NCBI GenBank assembly: GCA_030549775.1
Contig: CM060181.1
Location: 47,002,218 to 47,066,217, forward strand
From: Tamarix chinensis
Lineage: Eukaryota > Streptophyta > Magnoliopsida > Caryophyllales > Tamaricaceae
Length of the DNA: 64,000 nucleotides
Reading direction: 5' to 3'
Each line of letters begins with the position of its first letter. Within the stretch, counting starts at the first letter, position 1. Shown piece after piece: positions 23,641 through 33,767 of the stretch. The notes beneath the pieces were generated by a model. It worked only from the letters and a program-made list of their open reading frames with translations. It had not been told where the DNA came from and did no database searches. The translations under genes were made by a program, and so were the position numbers.

Positions 23641-24674
23641 GTGGGTGCCCTCATAGTAAGTGCACTCTATTTGTGATGGGTTTGGTATCCGCAAAGAAAA
23701 ACCCCTTCCATGTGGTGGGTGTAGTATCCCATTGTGTGTGTATGCTACCGTGACTTTTGTTTATGGTGGAGAACTAGGTGTGGTCGAAAAATTTACATTA
23801 ACTAGAGTTATGTGATCACTAAAGGAATAATATTATTTTAATGCATGATCAATATTATTATTCTTTCATGATTTCCCTGCAAGCATGACTTATTATATTG
23901 CTATCATGAGTATGAGTGATTTATAATATTAGTATGCTTATCACCATTCTACTATGTGACTTCAATGTGTAGCATGGGCCCTTACCATATTTTAGATGGG
24001 TTTCTTTATCACTACTTCACCGTATTGATATAGTGATGCTACATTTGTGTAGTCATTGTGATGATCCAGCTTCTGGTTCGATGAGTAGAGGATGATTTGT
24101 ATGCTTATAATTCTCAGGTAGAGTATGTTGAAGATGATATTGGAGGCTAGTAGTTGGTTATTGCTTAGGGTTTAAGAGTTTCCTTCTTGTTTAATTAAAA
24201 GTTAGGCTAATCGATAAGATGTACTTTTTCCCACTATATTAGGATGCTTTTGTTTTTTTTTTTAGTTATTTAAACTCTTGGATTTGATTCTTGTATTTGG
24301 ATTTTGTAAACTCTCATACTCACTTCTAGCTATATTATTGATATTATAATCATTACCATTATTAGTATTGTTGTATTATTAGTAGAACATGAATTCTTTT
24401 GTGATTGTTCCTGACACAAATCTTCAAATGAGGATGCATCTTGGTGTGAATGAGTTGAAATTTAGGATCATTTGGCTTACCTTTAGAAGAATAATTAGGA
24501 AATTCCAACAAGAAATAAATAAGAATTCAACAAGAATCAAAGATATCTAATTTTAATATCAAAAATCTAATATTATTCCAAATAGTCTTAGAATGGGTAT
24601 TCAATCACAAAAAGAGAATTAACCAAATGAATTTCTTTGTGTTATATTTTAATATCAAAATCAACCAACATAGT
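23641..24674 (+). repeat. Family-2 LTR fragment, left of the inserted element
   Basis: It resembles 16730-17200 in the plus orientation: CATGATTTCC, GCAAGCATG, CTTCACCRTA, GTTAGGCTAA and TTTTGTAAACTMTCATACTC occur in the same order. The LTR appears to resume at 31602 and end GGGGTGTTACA at 32229, after the 24680-31596 insertion. The orientation switch near 23640 suggests a rearranged junction. Confidence 0.5.
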
Positions 24675-24679
24675 ACATG

Positions 24680-25522
24680 TGATGCAGGTGCATCTAATGT
24701 ATCTCATGTTTCCAATGATTTTCAAGGTAAGGAAGAGTTAGAATTATTAATAATGGATCCAATCATTTTAAATGTTCTTGATAATATTTCTATGTCTGGT
24801 ATTGAAAACAGTTCAAGATATTCCTACAGGTATATTACATGTTTGCAAGGTGAAGAAGTTAATACACAAAAAGAGACTTAAAGTGTACATGCATTCAAAG
24901 CATGCAAGGCTATGACATACATGGGATGACATTACAACAAGATATAGTGGTGATATCATTATTTATATTAAACTTGTTGTAAACCCTAAAGTATATTTCA
25001 TGTAAGATAGGGTTTGTCGTAATTTCATGTATGTACCATAGTTGATTGTGTGGCTTTGTAATGTTAGACATTAATATCATTTAAATGATGATATTATGAG
25101 TGAGATTAGGTATTATATAGGCTTAATTCAAGTAAGTTAAAATAGCTTGGATTAAGAGGAGAAAACTTATTGGTTTAAGGTCTTTAAGTGGACTATTTTC
25201 CTATATATCCCTAAGCTTGTACACGCAGAAGAATTGAAGATCATTTGAATAAAATCTCAAGCTTAACACGAGTTTTTCCTCTCTTTTGGAGAACTATATG
25301 GCCAGGAAGTACCCGGGGCATTCCTTCCTCATTCGAGACTTTGAATGTGCAACAACATTCAAAGGTTCCCTTCAACCAATCCTTATCACATGTGAAGAAT
25401 ATCTGCAAGTCAAGGCTTACCTTCCACTTAAGCCATGATTGATCCATGAATTTTCAATTTGCTGGATTATGAAATTTAAGGAGTAATCGATCCAACGTTT
25501 CCCTTCCCTTTGATTCACATCA
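24680..25522 (+). repeat. 5' LTR of the 24.7-31.6 kb element
   Basis: It is 843 bp and starts TGATGCAGGTGC. A TATA-like TATTATATAGG lies near 25111-25121 and TCCTATATATCC near 25200. By rough count about 7% of positions differ from the right LTR. The differences are absent from 24891-25127, a block identical in both copies. Confidence 0.92.
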
Positions 25523-25527
25523 AATTT

Positions 25528-25539
25528 TGGTATCAGAGC
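25528..25539 (+). promoter_or_regulatory. Primer binding site (tRNA-Met)
   Basis: TGGTATCAGAGC lies five bases after the LTR end at 25522 and is an exact match to the usual plant initiator tRNA-Met site. Confidence 0.92.
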
Positions 25540-26383
25540 TCAACATTCCTTTGTTTTCCAGCGATCATCCAATGCCTGCAAATCTTATTATTTCATGCGT
25601 GAGTTGTCTTCATCAAGAACCACTGATACAAGGCGTGTCTTCATCAAATTCTTGCATCTTCATCCTATTCTTGAATCTTCAACATAAATCTTGGTTGAAG
25701 ATTTAACTTTCTTGCGCCAATCTTTGAAGTTCTTTCGATCTTCAACCAAAGAAGTCCTCCCTTCTTCGACGTTCTTCTTAAGTCTATATTAGCATCTTCA
25801 ATCTTCCAGCACTTCATTCCATTAATTCCTTAACCTTACAGTGCCCTTTTTCATTCCCCTTTTTTATTCTTCCCAAAATAATCTTCTTCCCATTTTTCTC
25901 CATATGTATCTGCATGATAAGGCACATTTAACTTTTTCCCCCGGTAGTCCTATAGGTTTGAATAAGAGTTGCAACCTTCAAACCTTACCAATTATCTTCC
26001 AACCTTTCAATACATGCTTTCCTTTTATCCTTCACCTCTTCGAGTCTTCTCAAAATCCAGCATCTTCAACTTGAAGATTCCACTTCCTCATAGCATATTC
26101 GACGCCCTCCATCATAATTTTATGTGACCTATTTGTTTGTCATAAAGGAAAACCTCATTCCCATCCAAGAAATATTGCAAAGGAAATTACTCTACCATTC
26201 AAACCTGCTTGTTTATGGTATCTACTTCAATACCTGCATGACCAAGGCAGCAAAGAAGCAAACAAAACTTGCTTAAGATTTAGCAAGATCTATCCTATAT
26301 TACTTGGCTACAAGTAGACTTCTAGGGCTTCTATTAATTGTTGAATTCTTTGTGGAAGTTAAGTGTGGTGTTGTAAATTCACC

Positions 26384-27560
26384 ATGGCAAGTGAAGAGAT
26401 GTGTGCATTGGTGGATTCCATCAAGAGCTTAACCACATGCATGGGTTCCCAACTTCATACTCATACAGCACTTCAACAACAACTGCAGAGTGTGGAAGCC
26501 AAGATAGCTGATCAAGAGAAGCTTCGTCCATGGCCAAATCAATTGCAAGCCACATAAGATAGTGTGGAAGGGAAGATGAGGCATGCTTTCCGAGCAAAAG
26601 GAGGACGTGGATATACAAATTTGAATCATGCCAAAGATGGAGAAGAAGAGATGAGTTATTTTGGCTCAAGAAATCATAGAAGACCACATCCATTCCAAGT
26701 AAGATATGCATACAATGAGGATCAAGGTATCAAACTTGACATTCCTGATTTTTATGGTGAATTGAATGTGGAATTATTTTTTGAATGGTTGCATGAAATT
26801 GAGGCTATATTTAAATTTAAATAGTATGATGATGAATGAAAATGTAAGCTTGCTACTCTTAAGTTCAAAAGATTTGCTAGAATTTGGTATGAAAACTCAA
26901 AAAAGACAATAGAAATCAAAAATTAAATCTTAGGAAAAACTTAAAAAGCATAAAAAACAAATTTGTGCCAAGAGAATATGAACAAGATATGTATGTAAAA
27001 ATGACAACTCTAAGGCAATGATTATTTAGTGTAGAAGAATACACTAGAGAATTTGAAAAACTGGCACTTATATGTGATGTCCAAGAAAGAAAAGAAAAAA
27101 ATGTGCTAGATACTTAGGTGGATTGAATAATTTGATAAGATACAAAGTTGATATGTTTTCATATGATTCTCTTGATGACTTGATTAAGTTGGCATTAAAA
27201 TTTGAAAGACAAACCAAATCAACCAAGGCCTATATTAAGTCTAATGTTTCAACCTCAACTAAACCCTATTCGAATACCTTTACACCTAAAACTACATCTT
27301 CATATGATAAAAGGAATAATCAATATGAAAAAGGTAAAAATAAGGTAGTTGAAATGTCTAATAAACAATGCTTCAAATGTAAAGGATATAGGCACTTTGA
27401 TAGAGAATGTCCTAACCAAAGAGCTTTAACCTTGAGTGAAATAGAAGACATGGAATCATGTAGTGATGATGAGAATCTAGAAATTGAATCTCCTAATAAA
27501 ATTTTAACCATGGGTGAAGAAGAAGTAGACCCATGTTTTGTGCTTCAAAGAGTGTTATAG
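26384..27560 (+). pseudogene. gag (capsid and zinc knuckle) of the nested element
   Basis: It opens at the ATG in context ACCATGGC (26384). The capsid region reads KLDIPDFYGELN and FFEWLHEIEAIF (about 26730-26815), then after stops CKLATLKFKRFARIWYEN and EEYTREFEKLA. A CCHC zinc knuckle, CFKCKGYRHFDREC, lies at about 27366-27407. The frame is broken by stops near 26558 and 26825, by others to about 27120, and by a frame change, so no capsid protein can be made. The N-terminal 140 residues are poorly conserved. The 840 bp between primer site and ATG are leader without a recognisable gene. Confidence 0.82.
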
Positions 27561-27599
27561 ATTCAAACTAATGTGACACCTACTCAAAGAGAGAAAAAT

Positions 27600-27960
27600 T
27601 TTAAAAACTAAGTGTAAAATAGTGATATGATTTGTAGACTCATTATTGATAGTGGTTCATGTACAAATTTTTCTAGTGAAGCAATGGTTAAGAAGCTTGG
27701 TTTAGAGACTACTAATCATCCTAAAGCTTATTCTTTACAATGGTTAAACAAGGATAAAGGAGCTAAGGTAAAATATATATATATATAAAAGAACCCTAAT
27801 CACATTTTGCATTAGAGACTACCATGATGAAGTTTTATGTGATGTTTTGCCTATGGATGCTTGTGGTTTACTTTTAGAAAGACCATGGAAATATGATAGA
27901 AAAGCAACTCATGATGGAGTAACTAATGAATATATGGTGAAAAGGGGAAAACAATTGTAT
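27600..27960 (+). pseudogene. Protease region of the nested element
   Basis: IIDSGSCTNF at about 27642-27671 contains the DSG catalytic triad of retropepsins. Downstream residues (MVKKLGL, then LPMDACGLLLERPW near 27850-27890) fit the family. A TAG stop before this region and the run ATATATATATAT near 27777 interrupt it. Confidence 0.7.
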
Positions 27961-27979
27961 AGATTGACATCTTCTCTAA

Positions 27980-29380
27980 GTGATCATATGCCTTTTATGT
28001 GATGATAAAAAGAGATTATTTTTACATGAAAAGGCTATGGAAAAGTACATAGAAGAAGAAGGAATTTGCTATACTTTAGTTGCTAAAGATTCTAAACTTG
28101 GGGAGCAACAAATTGATAATCCTAATCTAACTAAGCTGCTTGATGAATATCATGATGTATTTCCTGATGATTTACCTCCTGGATTACCACCTAAAAGAGG
28201 TGTAGACCATGCTATTGATCTTATTCCTGGAATGCCTCTTCCAAATAAACCTGCTTATAGATATAACCCAAAGGAATATAAGGAATTACAAAACCAAATC
28301 CAAGAGCTTGTGGAAAAAGGATTTGTGAGAGAAAGTATGAGTCCTTGTAGTGTTCCTGCTTTACTAGTGCCAAAAAAAGATGGTACATGGCGTATGTGTA
28401 TAGATTCAAGAGCATTGAATAACATTACTATCAAATATCGTTTTCCTATGCCTAAGTTAGATGATATGCTAGATGAACTTTGTGGAGCACAAGTATTTTC
28501 CAAAATTGATTTAATAAGTGCTTATCATCAACTAAGGATTAGAGATGGAGATGAGTGGAAAACTGCTTTCAAAACTAAGTATGGTCTCTATAAATGGATG
28601 GTTATGCCTTTTGGGCTATGTAATGCACCTAATTCATTCATAAGACTTATGAATGAAGTTTCCTACCTTTCCTTGGTGATTTTATTGTTGTATATTTGGA
28701 TGATATTCTTGTGTATAGTAAAAATGGGCATGATCACCTAGTGCATTTGATAAAATTGTTTGATAAGCTAAGGGAAGCTAAAATTTATGGAAAACTTGAG
28801 AAATGTGACTTCATGCTTCCAAGTGTAGTTTTCCTAGGCTATATTGTTAGTGGCGAGGGAATTAAAGTGGATCCTAATAAGATTAGAGCTATGCAAGAAT
28901 GGCCTATCCCTAAAAATGTTCATGATGTGAGATTTTTTCATGGGTTAGCTAGTTTTTAAAGGATATTCATTAAGGATTTTTCTACTATAGCTACACCTAT
29001 TACACAACTCATGAAAAAAGATGAATTTAATTAGGGACAAGAAGCTACTCATGCCTTTGAGGCCCTCAAAACTAAACTTTGTAATGCCCCTATTCTATCT
29101 TTACCCAACTTTGACCTTCTTTTTGAAGTAACTTGTGATGATAGTATAGTTGGGATAGGAGGTGTCCTCTCACGGGAAAAGAAACCTATAGCATTCTTCT
29201 CTGAAAGGTTGAATGGAGCTAAACTTAACTGTTCAACTTATGACAAGGAATTCTTTGCAATTATATAGAGTCTAGAGACATGGATTCATTATTTGAGACC
29301 AAAACCCTTTATGTTACACTTGGATAATGAGATTTTGAAATACTTACATGGTCAAAAGAAAGTTAGTCTGAGGCATGTAA
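27980..29380 (+). pseudogene. Reverse transcriptase and RNase H of the nested element
   Basis: RT starts with PPGLPPKRG and then [32 protein letters not shown] and MPFGLCNAP. The YLDDILVYS catalytic motif (about 28691-28717) is intact but lies in a different frame from the preceding motifs, so a one-base lesion occurred near 28660. RNase H follows (CDDSIVGIGGVLS, CSTYDKEFFAI). In-frame stops lie at 28957, 29032, 29266 and 29383. It would have made element cDNA in virus-like particles. Confidence 0.88.
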
Positions 29381-29385
29381 AGTGA

Positions 29386-30921
29386 GTGAGTTTCTTACAA
29401 TCCTTTGTATTCTCTGTCAAACATTTAGATGGAAAAGAAAATGTAGTAGCCAATGCTCTTTCTCGTAGATCTACATTACTTGTTATGATGGATTCCAAAA
29501 TCTTAGGTTTCAAAATGTTAAAAGAATTGTATCCTAAAGACAAAGATTTTAAGGATATATTCAGTGCATGTAAAGAAATTGGATATCATGATAATTATGT
29601 CATACAAGATGGATTTTTGTTTAGACTAAATAAACTTTGTATCCCTAGATATAGTATTCAAGACTTACTAATTAAAGAAATACATGAAGGTAGCATTGCG
29701 GGACATTTTGGTATACATAAGACTATGGAATTATTACAAGAAAATTTTTATTGGCCATGAATAGTTAAACATATACAAACTATGATAAGTAGATGTTCTA
29801 CATGTCAACAATGTAAGAGTTACTTTCATAAAGGCTTATACACACCTTTACCAGTTCTTGATAAACCATGGGAAGGAGTTAGTGTGGACTTTATCCTACG
29901 GTTACCAAGAACACAATGTGGTAAAGATTATATTCTTATGGTAGTAGATAGGTTTTCTAAAATGGCTCGTTTTATTCCATGTAATAAAACCGATGATGCC
30001 ACGCATGTTGCTGACTTGTATTTTTGAGAAATTGTTAAACTTCATGGTGTGCCTAAGAGTATTGTCTCATATCAGGATGTCAAGTTTATGAGTTATTTTT
30101 GGAAAACTTTGTGTCATATTCTTGGTGCTAAATTGTTATTTAGCACTTCACATCATCCACAAACTGATGGTCAAACCGAGGTAACTAATCGAACTCTTGG
30201 TACCTTATTAAGAGGTTTGGTTAATAAAAGTACTAAGGATTGGGATGTTAAGTTAACTCATGCAGAGTTTGCTTACAATCGAAGTCCATCAAGTACTACT
30301 CAAGCTAGTCCGTTTGAAGTGGTTTATGGAGTGAATCCACACATGCCAATCAATATGGTTCCTTTAAAGAAATGTGAATTACAAAATTATAAACCCGAAG
30401 ATAGAGTCAAATTCTTTTAACAGCTTCATCAGAAAATAAAGACTAACATTGAGAAAGCTAATGCCAAGTATAAAGCTCAAGCAAATAAGTATAGAACCCC
30501 ATAGGTATTTTTTCCTAGTGACTTAGTTTGGTTACATTTGCATAAAGAAAGATTTCCTAATTTACGTAAAAATAAACTAATGCCAAGAGCTGACAGACCT
30601 TTTAAAATACTAAGAAAATTTGGGGATAATGCATATGAATTTGAACTTCTGGATCATTATGGTGGAATTTCAAGAACTTTTAATATTGGTGATTTATCTC
30701 CTTATTATTGTGATGATAATTTGAGGACAAATTCTTTTCAACTTGGGGAGAATGATGTAGGTGCATCTAATGTATCTCATGTTTCTAATTATTCTCAAGG
30801 TAAGGAAGAATTAGCATTCTTAATAATGGAGCCAATCATTTTAAATGTTCTTGATAATATTTCTATACCTGGTACTGAAAACAGTTCAAAATATTCTTAT
30901 AGATATATTACATATTTGTAA
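29386..30921 (+). pseudogene. Integrase of the nested element, frame running into the 3' LTR
   Basis: The HHCC zinc region (HEGSIAGHFGIH, CSTCQQC) at 29690-29812 precedes a catalytic core. The core has VDFILRLPRT, then SYQD where the family has an Asp-containing SDRD, then DGQTE. The second catalytic Asp is thus Tyr. A C-terminal stretch (KLMPRADRPFKIL, FNIGDLSPY, RTNSFQLGEND) crosses the polypurine tract. It then continues for about 56 codons inside the right LTR before a stop at 30919. In-frame stops lie at 29758, 30025, 30418 and 30502. In CRM chromoviruses the integrase tail can likewise be encoded partly by the LTR. Confidence 0.85.
30743..30752 (+). promoter_or_regulatory. Polypurine tract
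   Basis: TTGGGGAGAA directly precedes the right LTR (TGATGTAGGTGC at 30753). It lies within the integrase reading frame. Confidence 0.85.
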
Positions 30922-31596
30922 GGTGAAGAAGTTAATACACAAAAAGAGACTTAAAGTGTACAAGCATTCAAAGCATGCAAGGCTATGACATACATGGGAT
31001 GACATTACAACAAGATATAGTGGTGATATCATTATTTATATTAAACTTGTTGTAAACCCTAAAGTATATTTCATGTAAGATAGGGTTTGTCGTAATTTCA
31101 TGTATGTACCATAGTTGATTGTGTGGCTTTGTAATGTTAGACATTAATATCATTTAAATGATGATATTATGAGTGAGATTAGGTATTATATAGGCTTAAT
31201 CAAGTAAGTTAAAATATCTTGGATTAAGAGGAGAAAACTGGTTGGTTTAAGGTCTTTAAATCGGCCATTTTCCTATATATATCCCTAATCTTGTACACGC
31301 ATAAGAATTCAAGATCATTTGAATAAAATCTCAAGCTTAACATGTGTTTTTCCTCTCTTTTGGAGAGCTATCTGGCCAGGAATTGCCCGAGGCATTCCTT
31401 CCTCATTCGAGACTTTGAATATGAAGCAACATTCAAAGGTTCCCTTCAACCAATCCTTATCATATGTGAAGAATATCTGGAAGTCGAGGCTTACCTTCCA
31501 CTTAAGCCACGATTGATCCATGAAATTTTAATCTGCTAGATTCTGAAATTCAGGGAGTAATCGATCCAATGTTTCCCTTCCTTTTTATACATATCA
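30753..31596 (+). repeat. 3' LTR of the 24.7-31.6 kb element
   Basis: It is 844 bp and partners 24680-25522. It ends CATATCA before the duplicated ACATG. The block 30964-31200 is identical to 24891-25127. Confidence 0.92.
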
Positions 31597-31601
31597 ACAT
31601 G

Positions 31602-32229
31602 GGGTTGTCGACACATATGCTTATACATATGGGTGTTATGATATTGCCAACTAGCACACTAGTTACACAAATGACTAACTAGCATTACTATGTATTTATA
31701 TACTAATACGTGGCTCAACAAGACTATTAAAAAAAAAAGTAAGCTAAGATTACATGAAAATAATTTACAAGAATCATAATCAAGATAATGTTGTTGACTT
31801 TAAAAGGTTAACTAGGTCATCTTGGTTTTGAAATTCATGCACAGCATAGCTTCCTTTGAAATAGCTTGTAATATGTGAAAATATTAAGTATTTTAACTTC
31901 TTATATGAATTAATCATCCTTCTGCAAATATGTTATATACCTGTAAGAATAACCTAAAGCAATATCATTAAAGTTTGTCATAGCATTATTAGAAAAGACA
32001 AACAATATAATTTGATCTAAAAATAAGTATGCCAAATCATCACCTTGAGGATCATCTTTAGATGCTCCTATATTATTTCTATTTTACCTTGCATTAGGTA
32101 TGGGCTATGTGATGATTACACCTCTCCCATGGTTGATGTGGCAGTAATATTTTCCAACTTTTCTTTTTAAAAACTACTCTATTGTCTTTAAACAAAAAAA
32201 CAATTTGTACAAAATTTGGGGGTGTTACA
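31602..32229 (+). repeat. Family-2 LTR 3' end, right of the insertion
   Basis: The last 160 bp (TTGCATTAGGTATGGGCTATG, then CACCTCTCCCATGG and TTGGGGGTGTTACA) match 17190-17328. The section 31602-32060 was not aligned. The stretch 32230-33005 that follows shows no gene, only AT-rich sequence with a short GT run near 32548-32558. Confidence 0.5.
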
Positions 32230-33005
32230 GTAAAATCTAGTTTGCTTGCACTAAAGCACATATTTTTCTATTATTGTATGTGTCTTAATTAGTTTTCATA
32301 TTTTTTATGGTTTTTGCATATTTGTCAAGTGTAATTTATAATATGGGCCCAATAATGTTTTGAATTCTTGGAAATCTTCATATATGTTTTCATTAAGTTA
32401 ATCTACATGTGCGCATTTATAAATCATTATTCTTGAATGGTTTGATATATAGATGCTTAATAAAGCTATGAAATTATGGTAAATTATTAAGTGAGCTCTC
32501 AACTCTACGATTTTATCTGTGCAAATAATATGTCATATTAAAAATGTGTGTGTGTGTACGTGCCTGCACGCGTGCATATGTGTATGTTTCTAGTTTATCA
32601 CAAATTTTTCTATTTGTAAATTCAATTTGTATATAAAAAGTTATAATCATTCTCTCACAAGTGTGTAAGGCTGTCAAAATAGCTATTTTGGATATTTAGG
32701 CTCGAGTTTGAAGCTAGAGTTTGATTTTGGAAAAACTAATGGTTCCATGATGTTTATTGACATTTTGGGGGTAAATTTTATACATAATATGTTGTCATTT
32801 GGGTTTATATAATTTAAGTTATGATTTTCTAAAGTTGAGGAATTTTAAGGGGAAAAAAGATTAATGTTTTTCACTTTCTCTCATGTACATTTAAAAAGTT
32901 CTTCACTAATAACCCACTAATGACCATAGGTAGGATTAGTGATGAAATAATCATGTTTAAAATTATTAATTAAGAATTAACCACATTTATTGGGAGTTAA
33001 GTATG

Positions 33006-33767
33006 TGTAATACCTTGAGTCGATACAACCATACGAGGGCTACCCTAGAGTGATTTTAGATTGATTGACTAGCCTCATAGATCAACACGGGTTCTTTCAG
33101 CATGCATTTTCCCCACTCATGTTCTTCTTTAAAAAATTTCAAAAAAAAAATTAAAACTTACCAAGAGGGTCACCTATACTAAAAATTTCTCCACGCCCAT
33201 TATGCTTAAGTGTAGAGTTTTTAGGCCGGAATCACCAAAAGGATGGTATACCACGTTAATATAAGTAGTCATAACAATCCTTGTGATGCTCTGCTCAATT
33301 TGGGGTATTACATTTACCCCCACTCAAATAATGCAACGTTCTCATTGTGACTCAACCACTAACTGTCTCAATATATCTTTTGTCCCAAGAATCATCCCAC
33401 TAAGTGGCTGACTAGCTCATCCAATTTTAGCACACGGTAGCGGTTTTGCTTTGATACCATTTTGTAACATCTCGAGTCGACACGACCATACGGGGACTCT
33501 TTTAAAGCACTTTCGGATTAATCGGTTAGCCCCACAGATTAACATGAGTCCTTTCAGCACTATTTCTCCCCACTCATGTGCTTCATTTTTTTTAAAAAAA
33601 AAAATGAAACTTCTCAAGAGAATCACCTATCCTAAAAATTACTCCATGGCCAGCACACTTAACTATAAAAATTTTAGGACAAAATCACAAAAAAAAAATG
33701 GCATGCTATGTTGATGTAAGTAACCATATCAATCTTTATAACACGTTGCTCAATTTGGGATATTACA
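33006..33767 (-). mobile_element. Cassandra-type TRIM, copy B (5S rRNA-like LTRs)
   Basis: Direct repeats 33006-33312 (307 bp) and 33463-33767 (305 bp) enclose a 150-bp non-coding core. Flanking pentamers GTATG and TTATG match at 4 of 5 positions. On the minus strand the primer site reads TGGTATCAAAGC (33459-33448, one change from the tRNA-Met site). The purine tract GAGTGGGGGTAAA lies next to the left repeat. The minus strand of the right repeat keeps AGTTAAGTGTGCTGG and GGATAGGTGATT. The left repeat keeps a GGGCGTGGAG-like piece and GGTGACCCTCTTGG. These are remains of 5S rRNA boxes. It has the same orientation as copy A, which lies 30 kb away. Confidence 0.85.
33448..33459 (-). promoter_or_regulatory. 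Primer binding site of TRIM copy B
   Basis: Minus-strand TGGTATCAAAGC differs by one base from the tRNA-Met site found in copy A. It is three bases from the LTR edge. Confidence 0.8.

Larger units (their letters stand above)
24680..31596 (+). mobile_element. Nearly complete Ty3/gypsy chromovirus-like element with both LTRs
   Basis: Two direct repeats (24680-25522 and 30753-31596) start TGATG and end CA. They are flanked by the identical pentamer ACATG at 24675-24679 and 31597-31601. A tRNA-Met primer site follows the left LTR and a purine tract precedes the right LTR. The interior holds gag with a zinc knuckle, protease, RT, RNase H and integrase in the Ty3 order, all on the plus strand. Pol resembles the chromovirus group that includes CRM and Reina (for example PPGLPP and RTNSFQ), but I cannot fix the lineage. 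Stops and a frameshift in RT make it non-autonomous today. It is nested in a family-2 LTR. Confidence 0.92.

Noticed and set aside
24627..24881. 84-codon frame in the left LTR as an independent gene
   Set aside because: It is the LTR copy of the integrase tail seen at 30753-30921; no separate gene is supported.
25241..25447. Matching open frames in both LTRs (also 31315-31539)
   Set aside because: Present on both strands and explained by LTR duplication; no recognisable protein.
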